Below the pieces are notes generated by a model that searched no databases, had not been told where the DNA came from, and worked only from the letters and a program-made list of their open reading frames with translations. From Glaciihabitans sp. dw_435 (lineage in GTDB: Bacteria; Actinomycetota; Actinomycetes; Actinomycetales; Microbacteriaceae), in assembly GCF_018449675.1 (NCBI RefSeq), contig NZ_JAAVUZ010000005.1, positions 124,001 through 188,000 of the forward strand: a stretch of DNA of 64,000 nt, in the 5' to 3' direction. A program made the position numbers and the translations under genes. Shown one piece after another: positions 24,488-34,259 of the stretch. Every line of letters starts with the position of its first letter. Positions within the stretch are counted from its first letter, which is position 1.

Positions 24488-24497
24488 CGTCTAAAGT
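24468..24497 (+). promoter_or_regulatory. yczR promoter, probably leaderless
   Basis: TTGGTG (24468-24473) and TAAAGT (24492-24497), spacer 18; the -10 box ends 7 nt before the ATG at 24504, so +1 would be the start codon. No ribosome site is visible. Confidence 0.5.
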
Positions 24498-24503
24498 GGA
24501 CTC

Positions 24504-25934
24504 ATGAGTTCCCTCTCGGCACGCGCATTGGCCACCATGCTCGATGGCTGGCGGTCCGTGGCATCCGCCCCCGCCTATATGGCGCTGGCCGACCGCGTGC
24601 GGCTGCTGATCCTCGACGGACGTATTTCGCTCGGCATGCGGGTGCCGGCGGAGCGAGACCTCGCGGCGCAGCTGGGCGTGAGCCGCACGACGGTGACGGC
24701 GGCGTACACCGAGCTGCGCGAGGCGGGTTATCTCGACAGCGTGCGGGGTTCCGGCAGCGTCGCCCGGCTGCCCGTGCAGCGCGCGCCGATGATCGAGCCC
24801 CTCGGAAACGAGCTGCTCGACTTCAGCATCGCGTCGCTTCCGGCCTTGCCCGCGGTGGTGGGCGCGGCGCAGCGTGCGGCCCAGCTGCTGCCGGCGTACC
24901 TGGGCAGCGCTGGCTTCGACCGGGTCGGGCTCCCCGTGCTGCGGCAGGCGATCGCCGACCGCTACTCGGCGCGCGGGCTGCCCACGACCCCCGACCAGAT
25001 CATGGTCACGCTGGGTGCCCAGCACGCGATCGCACTGCTTGCACGCACCCTGCTCTCGCGGGGCGACCGCGCCCTCGTCGAGTCGCCGAGCTACCCCCAC
25101 GCCTTCGAGGCGCTGCGCAACGCGGGCGCCCGGCTCGTTCCGGTGGCCGTCACGAGCGCCGAGGGGTGGGACACCCAGGGCTTCGAGCAGTCCATCGCGC
25201 GTACCAGCCCGTCGATCGGCTACCTCATGCCCGACTTCCACAACCCGACGGGCGCGTCCATGACGCCCGAGTTCCGCGAGAGGGCCCTCGCGCTCGCCGA
25301 ACGCCACGGCACGGCCCTCATCGCCGACGAGACCATGGCCGACCTCGCGATCGACGAGATGGATCCCGTGCTGCCCTTCGCCGCGTACGGCCCGGAGGGC
25401 AACGCCGCCATCCTCGTCGGCTCGGTCGGAAAGACCGTGTGGGGCGGGCTGCGCGTCGGGTGGGTCAGGGCCAGGCCCCGGGTCATCCAGCAGCTCGTTC
25501 GTGCACGGGCGGAGGGTGACCTCGGCACTCCCGCCCTCGAGCAGCTGATCGTTGCCGACCTGCTCGGTGACTACGACTCGCTGCTGGCGATTCGGCGGAC
25601 GCAGTTGCGACAGGGACGCGACCGGATGGCCCGGCTGCTGGCCGACCGCCTGCCCGAGTGGTCCGTGCCCTACGTCACCGGAGGAGTCACGACCTGGGTC
25701 AACATCGGCGTGCCGGTCAGCTCGCAGCTTGCACTTGCCGCCCGGGGCGAGGGCCTGCAGATCGCCGCCGGACCGCGATTTGGCATGGATGGCGCGTTCG
25801 AGCGATTCCTGCGGATCCCGCTGGGGCACACCGAGGCCGAACAGATTCGCGGTGTGGATGCCCTCGCGAACGCCTGGGCGTCGGTGGGCCGGTACTCGGT
25901 GGCGGAGAGCGATCTGCTCGCCGAGGTCGTCTAG
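24504..25934 (+). CDS. yczR: MocR-type regulator (GntR HTH fused to PLP aminotransferase domain), YczR-like
   Basis: 476 residues. N-terminal GntR winged helix (about 20-85): YMALADRVRLLILDGRISLG, RVPAERDLAAQLGVSRTTVTAAYTELREAGYL. C-terminal fold-type I aminotransferase domain (about 110-470) with the PLP Lys310 in GSVGKTVWGGLRVGW and YLMPDFHNPTGAS before it. MocR proteins use PLP as effector and usually no longer transaminate. Divergent to yczE; corynebacterial and other YczR homologs control that gene. Likely self-regulating through the shared 62-bp region. Confidence 0.9.
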   Translation: MSSLSARALATMLDGWRSVASAPAYMALADRVRLLILDGRISLGMRVPAERDLAAQLGVSRTTVTAAYTELREAGYLDSVRGSGSVARLPVQRAPMIEPLGNELLDFSIASLPALPAVVGAAQRAAQLLPAYLGSAGFDRVGLPVLRQAIADRYSARGLPTTPDQIMVTLGAQHAIALLARTLLSRGDRALVESPSYPHAFEALRNAGARLVPVAVTSAEGWDTQGFEQSIARTSPSIGYLMPDFHNPTGASMTPEFRERALALAERHGTALIADETMADLAIDEMDPVLPFAAYGPEGNAAILVGSVGKTVWGGLRVGWVRARPRVIQQLVRARAEGDLGTPALEQLIVADLLGDYDSLLAIRRTQLRQGRDRMARLLADRLPEWSVPYVTGGVTTWVNIGVPVSSQLALAARGEGLQIAAGPRFGMDGAFERFLRIPLGHTEAEQIRGVDALANAWASVGRYSVAESDLLAEVV

Positions 25935-26114
25935 GCGCACCCCTCCAGCACTGCTGGCCCGGCGAATTGTCAGAAAACCGGTAGCTATCTAATCCCGTCG
26001 GAGTATGCGCTGGCACAGAACCCGCTGAGATAATTCTGAGGTTGCACGCTGGCGTGCGCGTTACTCCGTGTGCCGGCACCCCGGCCACGCGGCGCATCCA
26101 CAAGGGAGAACCCC

Positions 26115-29100
26115 GTGCACTTTCTGTCCGTATTCAGCTTGCGTAACCGAGCGCTCATCGCGCTGGTCACCATCGTGGTGGGCATCTTCGGCGGTGTCGC
26201 CCTTGTCTCGCTGAAGCAGGAGCTGATCCCCTCGATCAGCCTCCCCCAGATCGTCATCGCGACGAGCTACCCGGGCGCCTCGCCCGAGGTCGTCAACGAA
26301 GATGTCAGTACTCCGATCGAGACCGCGATCCAGGGTGTTGCCGGGCTCGACACGACGAGCGCCACCTCGACGGCCAACACCTCGGTGGTGTCGGCATCGT
26401 TCGTCTTCGGCACGGACATCACGACCGCCGAGCAGAAGGTGCAGCTCGCGATCAACCGGATCAACAGCACGCTTCCCTCGGGCGTCACCCCGCAGGTTGT
26501 CACCGGAAGCCTCGATGACCTCCCCGTCATCCAGATCGCCGTCACCAGCGATCTCAGTGCGAACGAGCTCTCCGCGCAGCTCTCGGGCAGCACCATCACC
26601 GACATCCAGGGCATCGACGGTGTGCGCGAAGCGGCGCTGCTCGGTACGACCGGCCAGCGCGTCGTCATCACCCCGAACAAGACCAAGCTCACCGATAAGG
26701 GCCTGACGGTCCAGAGCATCCGCGACGCCCTGAGCGCCAACGGCTCCCTCCTGCCGGCCGGCAGCATCACCGAAGACGGCTCCACCCTCGTCGTCCAGGC
26801 CGGTGACCGCATCACCTCCACCGACGACATCGGCGCCATCCCGCTGCTGGGCAGCACCACGGGCAGCGCCAGCAGTGCCACGGGAACGTCGACCGGCACG
26901 TCGGCACTCGGCTCCGGGACATCCGCTGTCCCCACCACTCCCGTCACCAGCCTGCCCATCGTGACCCTCTCGGACGTCGCCTCGGTAAAGATCGAGGATG
27001 ACCCGGTCACCGGCATCTCGCGCGTCGACGGCAAGCCCGCCCTGACCATCGCCGTCACGAAGACCCCCGCCGGCAACACCGTCGCGGTGTCGAAGGACGT
27101 CAACGCGATGCTCCCGGACCTCGAGAAGTCCCTCGGCAACAACACGAAGTTCACCGTCGTGTTCGACCAGGCGCCGTTCATCCAGCAGTCGATCGACAGC
27201 CTCGCCACCGAGGGCCTGCTCGGCCTCGCGTTCGCGGTCGTCATCATCCTGCTGTTCTTGCTGTCGATCCGGTCGACGCTGGTCACCGCGATCTCGATCC
27301 CCGTCTCGGTGCTCATCACCTTCATCGGGATGCAGGCCTCCGGGTACTCGCTCAACATCATCACCCTGGGCGCTCTGACGATCGCCATTGGACGAGTGGT
27401 GGATGACTCGATCGTCGTTATCGAGAACATCAAGCGTCACCTCACCCTCGGCGAGACGAAACTCGCGGCCATCACCACCGCCGTGCGCGAGGTTGCCGGC
27501 GCCGTCACCGCGTCGACCGTCACGACCGTCGCGGTGTTCCTGCCGCTGGCACTCGTCGGTGGGGTCACCGGTGAGCTGTTCCGTCCGTTCGCCCTGACGG
27601 TGACCATCGCGCTCGCATCGTCGCTGTTCGTGGCGCTGACGATCGTGCCCGTGCTCGCGTACTGGTTCCTCAAGTCCCCGAAGGACGCGGTCGTGCCGCT
27701 GAACGCCGACGGCACCGTCGCGACCGCGGACGAGGTCGATGAGCTCGAGAAGCCCACGCGACTGCAGCGCGGCTACCTGCCGGTCATCCGCTGGACGCTG
27801 AAGCGCCCGGTCATTACGATCCTCATCGCCGTGCTGGTGTTGTTCGGAACGGGCGCGCTGATTCCCGGCCTCAAGACGAACTTCATCGGCGACAGCGGGC
27901 AGAACACGCTGACCGTCAGCCAGACCCTTCCGCTGGGTACAAGCCTCGACGCGCAGGACGCGGCGGCCACGAAGGTGGAGAAGGTACTGCTCGACATCGA
28001 CGGTGTCGAGACCGTGCAGACGTCCATCGGCTCGAACGGTGGCTCGCTCGCCGCGGCGTTCGGTGGCGGCGGAGGCATCTCGTTCTCCCTCACCACGGAC
28101 CCCGACGTGGACCAGGTGGCGCTGCAGTCGACCGTGCGCGACAAGGTCTCCACCATCACGGGCGCCGGCGACGTCACGCTTGCCGGGTCGTCCTCCGGGT
28201 TCGCGTCATCGACCATCGACATCGACATCACCGCGAACGGCGACGCCGACCTGCGTGATGCCGCCAACGCCATCGACGCCGCGGTCTCCAAGCTCGACGT
28301 GACCGCATCGACGACGAACAACCTGTCCAGTGAGCAGCCCTACATCGCGGTGGAGGTCGACCGCGACAAGGCCGCGAAGAAGGGCATGTCGGAGATGGCA
28401 GTGGGAGGGATCGTCGTTGACGCGATGAACCCGTCCGCGACCGGCTCGGTCGTAATCGACGAGAAGACGCTGTCGATCTACATCGACAACTCGTCGGCGC
28501 CGACCACGATCGCCGAGCTGAAGAACTTCACGATTCCGACCCCGCTTGGCAACGTGAAGCTCAGCAGCATCGCCACGGTGGCCGACGTCAACGGACCCGC
28601 CAGCATCACGACCATCAAGGGCCAGCGCAGCGCGACCGTGAGCGTCACCCCGAAGAGCGACGACGTGGGAACCGCCTCCGCGGCCGTCACGACCGCGGTC
28701 AACAAGGTGAAGCTGCCTGCCAGCGCCACGGCCGAACTCGGTGGTGTGACCTCGCAGCAGGGTGATGCGTTCGGCCAGCTCGGGCTCGCGCTGCTGATCG
28801 CCATCCTGATCGTCTACATCGTGATGGTGGCCACGTTCCGCAGCCTCCGCCAGCCGTTGCTGCTGCTCGTGTCGGTTCCGTTCGCCGCAACGGGTGCGAT
28901 CATCCTGCAGCTCATCTCCGGAATCCCGCTGGGTGTGCCGTCGCTGATCGGTGTGCTGATGCTCATCGGAATCGTCGTCACCAACGCGATCGTGCTCGTC
29001 GACCTCGTGAACCAGTACAGAACGCGCGGCCTCAAGGTCGGGGACGCGATCATCCACGGTGCGTCGAGGAGGCTCCGCCCGATTCTCATGACGGCGCTCG

Positions 29101-29339
29101 CCACGATCTTCGCGCTCGTTCCGATGGCGCTCGGACTCACCGGTCACGGTGGCTTCATCTCGCAGCCGCTCGCCATTGTCGTGATCGGTGGGCTCGTGTC
29201 ATCCACCGTCCTGACGCTCGTCGTGCTGCCGGTGCTCTACTACCTCGTAGAGGGCGCCAAGGAGCGTCGCATCGACCGCCGCGAGGCCAAGCTGCAGGAG
29301 CACCACCACGCGCACCGCGCCGACGTGGCCGCGGAGTAG
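26115..29339 (+). CDS. RND-superfamily efflux permease, HAE1-like
   Basis: 1074 residues from GTG 26115 (GGGAGA 6-10 nt upstream). Two halves of six helices with large extracytoplasmic loops. Hallmarks: TM1 FSLRNRALIALVTIVVG, SYPGASPEVVNEDV porter motif, IGRVVDDSIVVIENIKRHL in TM4 with the Asp-Asp proton pair, and IGIVVTNAIVLVDLVNQY in the second half. It resembles the AcrB/HAE1 subfamily found also in Gram-positives, sometimes called the swarming motility protein SwrC type. No membrane-fusion protein or outer-membrane channel gene is adjacent, as expected without an outer membrane. Residues about 258-285 are Ser/Thr/Gly-rich low-complexity insertion in the porter domain. Substrate unknown. 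Confidence 0.88.
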   Translation: MHFLSVFSLRNRALIALVTIVVGIFGGVALVSLKQELIPSISLPQIVIATSYPGASPEVVNEDVSTPIETAIQGVAGLDTTSATSTANTSVVSASFVFGTDITTAEQKVQLAINRINSTLPSGVTPQVVTGSLDDLPVIQIAVTSDLSANELSAQLSGSTITDIQGIDGVREAALLGTTGQRVVITPNKTKLTDKGLTVQSIRDALSANGSLLPAGSITEDGSTLVVQAGDRITSTDDIGAIPLLGSTTGSASSATGTSTGTSALGSGTSAVPTTPVTSLPIVTLSDVASVKIEDDPVTGISRVDGKPALTIAVTKTPAGNTVAVSKDVNAMLPDLEKSLGNNTKFTVVFDQAPFIQQSIDSLATEGLLGLAFAVVIILLFLLSIRSTLVTAISIPVSVLITFIGMQASGYSLNIITLGALTIAIGRVVDDSIVVIENIKRHLTLGETKLAAITTAVREVAGAVTASTVTTVAVFLPLALVGGVTGELFRPFALTVTIALASSLFVALTIVPVLAYWFLKSPKDAVVPLNADGTVATADEVDELEKPTRLQRGYLPVIRWTLKRPVITILIAVLVLFGTGALIPGLKTNFIGDSGQNTLTVSQTLPLGTSLDAQDAAATKVEKVLLDIDGVETVQTSIGSNGGSLAAAFGGGGGISFSLTTDPDVDQVALQSTVRDKVSTITGAGDVTLAGSSSGFASSTIDIDITANGDADLRDAANAIDAAVSKLDVTASTTNNLSSEQPYIAVEVDRDKAAKKGMSEMAVGGIVVDAMNPSATGSVVIDEKTLSIYIDNSSAPTTIAELKNFTIPTPLGNVKLSSIATVADVNGPASITTIKGQRSATVSVTPKSDDVGTASAAVTTAVNKVKLPASATAELGGVTSQQGDAFGQLGLALLIAILIVYIVMVATFRSLRQPLLLLVSVPFAATGAIILQLISGIPLGVPSLIGVLMLIGIVVTNAIVLVDLVNQYRTRGLKVGDAIIHGASRRLRPILMTALATIFALVPMALGLTGHGGFISQPLAIVVIGGLVSSTVLTLVVLPVLYYLVEGAKERRIDRREAKLQEHHHAHRADVAAE

Positions 29340-29352
29340 CCCGCCCACCCCT

Positions 29353-29426
29353 AACGCGCCGCGAGTTGCGGCATATGCACCGCGCCGAGCAGTCCGGGAG
29401 TGCATTTGCCGCAACTGGGGCGCGTT
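29353..29426. repeat. Palindromic repeat family C, copy 1
   Basis: Nested inverted repeat: outer AACGCGCC/GGCGCGTT, inner AGTTGCGGCATATGCAC against GTGCATTTGCCGCAACT (one mismatch). TTTT follows on the + strand, so it can end the RND transcript 14 bp upstream. Confidence 0.7.
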
Positions 29427-29437
29427 TTGTGCGTCCC

Positions 29438-29505
29438 GGCGCTGCGAGTCGCGGCAAACGCACCGTCGCGGGCGCCTGGGCGTGCGTTTGCCGCAACTGG
29501 GCGCC
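29438..29505. repeat. Palindromic repeat family C, copy 2
   Basis: AGTCGCGGCAAACGCAC against GTGCGTTTGCCGCAACT (one mismatch), flanked by GGCGC/GCGCC. Directly follows copy 1 in the same orientation. Confidence 0.7.
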
Positions 29506-29609
29506 GGCGTGAGTCTGCCAGGGCGGAGAGCGGATGGCGCGGGGCGGCCCCATTTGGCGGATGCTCTCGCCTTTCGGGGGAAAGTGGAGTAACGTATCGA
29601 GGTCGGCTC

Positions 29610-29797
29610 AAGACAGCGCGGTATCCCCGCGTAAGGGTTTGTAAGTCTTAGGGGCCGGATTGCCAGCTACTCCGCTGGCATGAACACACGATTGTATGTG
29701 TCGGCCCCGGTCAAAGATCGCCCCGGGTTCAGTAGTGCTGCAGTGCTCTTGTAACTGCGTGCATTCTCATGCACTGATTTATAACCCGGAAAGAACT
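29610..29797 (+). promoter_or_regulatory. Structured 5' leader of the DEAD-box helicase gene
   Basis: Three foldable units in tandem. First a hairpin CGCGG-TATC-CCGCG (about 29616-29632). Second, a perfect three-way junction: outer GGGGCCG (29651) / CGGCCCC (ending 29708) enclosing TGCCAGC/GCTGGCA (29661-29680) and ACACA/TGTGT (29684-29701). Third, another junction: outer CCGGGTT (29723-29729) / AACCCGG (29783-29789) enclosing GCAGT/ACTGC (29740-29758) and GTGCAT/ATGCAC (29759-29774). The last stem takes in the GG of the GGAAAG ribosome site, 9 nt before the ATG. Base pairing is read directly from sequence; a regulatory role (for example control by the helicase itself or by cold) is inference. 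No match to a known riboswitch class comes to mind. Confidence 0.65.
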
Positions 29798-31987
29798 ATG
29801 TCTGAATACAACAAATCTGCTCCCAAGCGAACCGGCGGCCCTGCTGCTGGCGGCAAGGGTGCGGGACGCACTCCCGGATACCGTGGAGATCGTTCGACCG
29901 ACTCGGGCGCTCCCAAGCAGCGCTGGAACTCTTCCGACCGCGCCGTAACCACGGGTGACCGCAAGCCGTTCCGCGGCCGCGACTCCGATGGTGGACGCCC
30001 CGCAACCAACGACCGCCGCCCCAACTGGGAGCCGCGCGAAAAGCCCGCCTACCAGCCGCGTGGCGAGCGTCCCTCCTACGGTGACCGCCCCGCGCGCACC
30101 GAGCGTCCGGCATACGGCGACCGCGGTGCAGCACGCACCGAGCGTCCCTCGTATGGCGACCGTCCGGCCCGTCCCGCGTACGGTGACCGCAACGACCGTG
30201 GTGCCGAGCGCACCGAGCGTCCCGCGTACGGTGACCGCGCACAGCGCAGCGAGCGTCCCTCCTACGGCGACCGTCCCGCACGCCCCGCGTACGGTGACCG
30301 CAACGACCGTGGTGCCGAGCGCACCGAGCGTCCCGCATACGGTGACCGCGCAGCACGCACCGAGCGTCCCTCCTACGGTGACCGCCCGGCCCGCACGGAC
30401 CGTCCGGCCACGAACGACCGCCAGGAGCGTACGCCGTACGCCGAGCGCGCCCAGCGCACCGAGCGTCCGTCCTACGGCGACCGCGGTGCCCGCACCGAGC
30501 GCCCCGCCTACGGTGACCGCAACGACCGCGCTCCCCGCACGGACCGCCCGTCGTACGACCGCCCCTCCTACAACAACGACCGCCCGGCTCGCACCGAGCG
30601 CCCGTCGTACGACCGTGCCGGTTCGGGTGACCGTGACCGCGCACCGCGTCGCGACTTCAACTCGGAGCGCCCCGCGCGTCGTGACTTCAACTCCCCGCGC
30701 CCCGAGCGTCGCAGCAGCGACCTCTACCCGAGCCGCGAGGCTGGCCAGTCCTTCACCCCGCAGGATGACGTCGTTCTCGAGCGTCTCGAGGCCGAAGCCA
30801 TTCAGGCCGTCGACGTCGAGGGTGTCACCTTCGGTGACCTCGGACTTGGCGCCAACATCGTTCGCCAGCTCGGCGAAATGGGAGCCCCGAGCCCCTTCCC
30901 GATCCAGGCAGCGACCATCCCGGACGTTCTGGCAGGCAAGGACGTTCTCGGACGCGGCAAGACCGGCTCCGGCAAGACCATCGCTTTCGGTGCGCCCCTC
31001 GTTGAGCGCCTGATGGAGAACAATGGTGGCAAGGACCGTCAGGTGGGCCGCAAGCCCCGCGCCCTTATCCTCGCCCCGACCCGCGAGCTCGCGCTGCAGA
31101 TCGACCGCACCGTGCAGCCCATCGCGCGCAGCGTTGGACTCTTCACCACGCAGATCTACGGCGGAGTTCCCCAGTACAAGCAGGTTTCCGCGCTCCAGCG
31201 TGGCGTCGACATCATCGTCGGAACCCCCGGTCGCATCGAGGACCTCATCGAACAGGGCAAGCTCGACCTCAGCAATGTCGTCGTCACCGTCCTCGACGAG
31301 GCCGACCACATGTGCGACCTCGGCTTCCTCGAGCCGGTGCAGCGCATCCTCAAGGAGACCAAGGCCGACAGCCAGCGCCTCCTCTTCTCCGCAACTCTCG
31401 ACAAGGGTGTCGCCACCCTCGTCAAGCAGTTCCTCAAGAACCCCGCGGTTCACGAGGTTGCCGGTGAAGACCAGGCTTCTTCGACGATCGATCACCGCGT
31501 TCTGCTCATCGAGCAGCGCGACAAGACCCGCATCATCGAGGAGCTCGCATCGGGCACCAACGGCAAGACCCTGGTCTTCGCCCGCACCCGTGCGTTCGCC
31601 GAGCAGCTCGCCGACCAGCTGGAAGACGCCGGCATCGGCGCCACCAGCCTCCACGGAGACCTGAACCAGTCGCGCCGTACGCGTAACCTGCAGCTGCTCA
31701 CCAGCGGCCGGGTCAACGTCATGGTCGCGACGGACGTTGCCGCACGAGGCATCCACGTCGATGACATCACGCTCGTCATCCAGGCCGACGCGCCCGACGA
31801 GTACAAGACCTACCTGCACCGCTCCGGCCGCACCGGCCGCGCGGGCAAGGAGGGCACCGTCGTGACCCTGATCAGCAAGGCGCGTCGTCGCCGCATGGAC
31901 GAGCTCCTCGACCGTGCCGAGATCAAGGCCACCGTGCAGAACGCTGCTCCCGGCGACGCCGTGCTCGCGCAGCTCGCAGCCCTGTAA
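29798..31987 (+). CDS. DEAD-box RNA helicase with long Arg/Tyr-rich repeat N-terminus
   Basis: 729 residues. Residues 1-310 are low complexity, built from RPSYGDR/RPAYGDR and RTER units (about 20 copies), followed by a canonical two-RecA-domain core: Q motif SPFPIQAATIPDVL, Walker A GRGKTGSGKT, PTRELA, GGVPQYKQ, TPGR, DEAD (Motif II), SAT (III), ATDVAARGIH (V), HRSGRTGRAG (VI). Such helicases unwind structured mRNA, act in ribosome assembly, and are often cold-inducible; the RGY-type repeats could bind RNA or drive condensates, and here they lie before the core instead of behind it. Start at 29798 follows GGAAAG; an upstream start at 29696 would fall inside the structured leader. Confidence 0.93.
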   Translation: MSEYNKSAPKRTGGPAAGGKGAGRTPGYRGDRSTDSGAPKQRWNSSDRAVTTGDRKPFRGRDSDGGRPATNDRRPNWEPREKPAYQPRGERPSYGDRPARTERPAYGDRGAARTERPSYGDRPARPAYGDRNDRGAERTERPAYGDRAQRSERPSYGDRPARPAYGDRNDRGAERTERPAYGDRAARTERPSYGDRPARTDRPATNDRQERTPYAERAQRTERPSYGDRGARTERPAYGDRNDRAPRTDRPSYDRPSYNNDRPARTERPSYDRAGSGDRDRAPRRDFNSERPARRDFNSPRPERRSSDLYPSREAGQSFTPQDDVVLERLEAEAIQAVDVEGVTFGDLGLGANIVRQLGEMGAPSPFPIQAATIPDVLAGKDVLGRGKTGSGKTIAFGAPLVERLMENNGGKDRQVGRKPRALILAPTRELALQIDRTVQPIARSVGLFTTQIYGGVPQYKQVSALQRGVDIIVGTPGRIEDLIEQGKLDLSNVVVTVLDEADHMCDLGFLEPVQRILKETKADSQRLLFSATLDKGVATLVKQFLKNPAVHEVAGEDQASSTIDHRVLLIEQRDKTRIIEELASGTNGKTLVFARTRAFAEQLADQLEDAGIGATSLHGDLNQSRRTRNLQLLTSGRVNVMVATDVAARGIHVDDITLVIQADAPDEYKTYLHRSGRTGRAGKEGTVVTLISKARRRRMDELLDRAEIKATVQNAAPGDAVLAQLAAL

Positions 31988-32007
31988 CTCGCAGCTGAAG
32001 CTAACCG

Positions 32008-32043
32008 CCAACGGCGCTCACCCCTGAGGGTGGGCGCCGTTGG
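32008..32043 (+). terminator. Strong terminator after the helicase gene
   Basis: 16-bp stem with a single G-T pair, CCAACGGCGCTCACCC / GGGTGGGCGCCGTTGG, loop CTGA, 20 bp after the stop codon. Confidence 0.8.
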
Positions 32044-32093
32044 TCGTTAACGTCCGTCGCGTCGTAGCGTGCCGGGTGCGCAAGGATGAGTGG

Positions 32094-32513
32094 ATGATCC
32101 TGCGCACGTTTTCCGAATCCGACACCGAACCCGTCGTGCAGTTGTGGCGTGATGCCGGGCTGGTGCGTGCGTGGAACGACCCGCACAAGGACATCGCGCG
32201 GAAGCTGACGACGCAGCCGGAACTCTTTCTCGTCGGTGAGGACGACGGGGTCGTGATGGCCTCCGTCATGATCGGTTTCGATGGACATCGTGGCTGGGTG
32301 TACTACCTGGCCGTGGCATCCACCCATCGCGGTCAGGGGCACGGGCGCACGCTCATGAATCGTGCCGAGGAACTGTTGACCGAGCGCGGCTGTCCCAAAC
32401 TCAGCCTGATGGTGCGCGCGGGCAACGAGTCGGTGCTGTCGTTCTACGCGTCCCTCGGGTACACCGAAGACGTGGTCGTGAACCTCGGCAAGCGACTGAT
32501 CCCCGACATCTAG
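32094..32513 (+). CDS. GNAT acetyltransferase, YpeA-like
   Basis: 139 residues from ATG 32094, where the protein begins like YpeA ([18 protein letters not shown] against MEIRVFRQEDFEEVITLW). Further shared parts: [39 protein letters not shown] (acetyl-CoA motif A) and the closing LGKRLI. An upstream in-frame start at 32040 lies in the helicase terminator and is unlikely. Uses acetyl-CoA to modify an unknown amine; YpeA itself is uncharacterised. Its TAG overlaps the TAG of the convergent phosphatase gene by sharing CTAG. Confidence 0.85.
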   Translation: MILRTFSESDTEPVVQLWRDAGLVRAWNDPHKDIARKLTTQPELFLVGEDDGVVMASVMIGFDGHRGWVYYLAVASTHRGQGHGRTLMNRAEELLTERGCPKLSLMVRAGNESVLSFYASLGYTEDVVVNLGKRLIPDI

Positions 32514-34189
32514 CGGACGGTGAACTTCACCGAGACCGCCTTACCGCTCTGGGCGCCGGTCACGGTGACCGAGTAGCGCCCGGGCGTTGTGGGTGCCGTG
32601 AAGGTGAACCGCGCGGAGCCGTTGATGACGTCCGACGACCCGAGCGCCGTCGTGCCTATGGAGCCGAGCACCTGGCGGTCGCCGGCGAAACGGCTGGCCG
32701 ACACCGTGACCGTTGCGCCCGCCGACACGACCGCGTGGTCAACGGCGGCACGCGCGTGGCTGCTGAGCCTCGCCGTGTCACGGTTCAGCGCGAGCGAGTT
32801 GGCGATCGTGTAGAAGTTGTCGGTCTGGTCGGTCAGCCCGACGACATTCGCCGCTCCGGGGCCGTAGCCCGCAATGCGCACCTGGGTGCCGGTGTGCTGC
32901 TGCGATGCGCCCGCCGCCGCGGTGCCGTACGACACCTTCATGACGGTGCCGTCGGCCGTCGTCAGCGCGGTGCTGAGCGCGGTCGGCGGAGTGCTGTCCA
33001 CGATCTGGCTGGAGTGTCCGTGGTCGGCCGTGACGAGAACGAGGGTGTTGCCGTCCTTCTTGGCGAACGCGAGGGCCGCCTGCACCGCCTCGTCGAAGTC
33101 GACCGTCTCACCAATCTGACCGCAGGCATCGGCCGCGTGGTCCTGCTTGTCGATGCTCGCGCCCTCGACCTGCAGGAAGAATCCCTTGGCGTTCTTCTTC
33201 GTGGGCTTCAGCAGCGAGATGGCCTTGGTCGTCAGCGACTTCAGCGACAGGTCGGTCGTGAGACGGTTCGGGTTTGCCGTGCAGGTGACGGGCGCGGCAT
33301 CCGCCCCGCCCACTGTCGCTACCGTCGGCGCGTACCGTGTCGGGAAGTTGCCGGGAGTGAAGAGGCCGAGGACGGGGGATGACTGGTTCGCCGCGTTCAC
33401 GGACGCGAGACCAGCCGCGTCCTGAACCACCTGGTAGCCGCGGTCCGTTGCCTGCTCGAACAGTGTCTTGCCCGCCCAGTCGCCGGCCTTGGCGGTCTGC
33501 AGGAAGGATGTCTGGCCGCCGCCGAGCGTGACGTCCGGTCGCGTGTTCAGCAATTGCTCGCTGATGGATCCAAGGCCTCCGGCCGCGAGGGCATCCGCGC
33601 CACAGGACGCCGTGTCCGGGCCGTAGCAGCTGCGGGCTGCCACGTGCGCGACCTGAACGGCGGGCGTGGCATCCTGAATTTCCGCCGTACTGACATCACC
33701 CGTCTTGAGCCCGTTAGCCTTGGCGATCTCGAGCAGGGTCTGGTGTGGCGTGCCGTCAATGTCGACCGAGATCGCATTGTCGTAGGTCTTGATGCCGGTG
33801 GCCCAGGCCGTTCCCGTCGCGGCCGAGTCCGGGACGTAGTCGGGCTTGCCCTTGTTCACCCCGTCCTTGTAGATCGAGTACGTCGTGTAGTCGCCGGTGA
33901 GGGGCAGGGCATCGATGCCGGGAAGTCGACCGGCGGCGCCGTACTGGTAGTTGCGGGCGACGGTGATCTCGGAGTCACCCATTCCGTCGCCAATGAGCAG
34001 GATGACGTTCTTTGCCGGCGCCGAAACGATGGATTTCTTGACCGCTGCGGTGCGGTCAGCGTGCGGGTCGAGGGAGCCGTGCGCGACGGCGACGGCGGGC
34101 ACAACGAGCGTGGCCGCGGTGAGGAGGGCGGCGCCGGCGATGATGCCTGTGCGCCTCCCCGAAGTCGAACTGCGGGGTGTCATTTTCAT
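32510..34189 (-). CDS. Secreted alkaline phosphatase (PhoA family)
   Basis: 559 residues with a signal peptide (basic [15 protein letters not shown], core to residue 36, cleavage near AVAHG). The metal-binding IGDGMGDSE (66-73), the nucleophile Ser122 in [20 protein letters not shown] and HTGTQVRI with the metal histidines are all present. The C-terminal 100 residues form an added Ig-like domain (about 470-559). Releases phosphate from organic esters outside the cell, likely under phosphate starvation. Start 34189 with GGGAG 10 nt before. An unbroken reading frame continues upstream to 35617 in antisense of cysK/cysE, but its codon pattern and the signal peptide rule that out. Confidence 0.93.
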   Translation of the reverse strand: MKMTPRSSTSGRRTGIIAGAALLTAATLVVPAVAVAHGSLDPHADRTAAVKKSIVSAPAKNVILLIGDGMGDSEITVARNYQYGAAGRLPGIDALPLTGDYTTYSIYKDGVNKGKPDYVPDSAATGTAWATGIKTYDNAISVDIDGTPHQTLLEIAKANGLKTGDVSTAEIQDATPAVQVAHVAARSCYGPDTASCGADALAAGGLGSISEQLLNTRPDVTLGGGQTSFLQTAKAGDWAGKTLFEQATDRGYQVVQDAAGLASVNAANQSSPVLGLFTPGNFPTRYAPTVATVGGADAAPVTCTANPNRLTTDLSLKSLTTKAISLLKPTKKNAKGFFLQVEGASIDKQDHAADACGQIGETVDFDEAVQAALAFAKKDGNTLVLVTADHGHSSQIVDSTPPTALSTALTTADGTVMKVSYGTAAAGASQQHTGTQVRIAGYGPGAANVVGLTDQTDNFYTIANSLALNRDTARLSSHARAAVDHAVVSAGATVTVSASRFAGDRQVLGSIGTTALGSSDVINGSARFTFTAPTTPGRYSVTVTGAQSGKAVSVKFTVR

Positions 34190-34259
34190 CAGTAGTACTC
34201 CCGAATGCAGAGGTAGAAAGGTTGAGTGACCGTGTGGGCACGTAATCCACCCCAACTCC

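Noticed and set aside
30050-30640. Regularly spaced short repeats that could look like a CRISPR array
   Set aside because: They are in frame and encode RPSYGDR/RPAYGDR units of the helicase; spacer lengths and sequences do not behave as CRISPR spacers and no cas gene is near.
29729-32011. 760-codon minus-strand frame opposite the helicase
   Set aside because: Mirror of repetitive helicase DNA; Val/Ala/Arg-rich with no motif.
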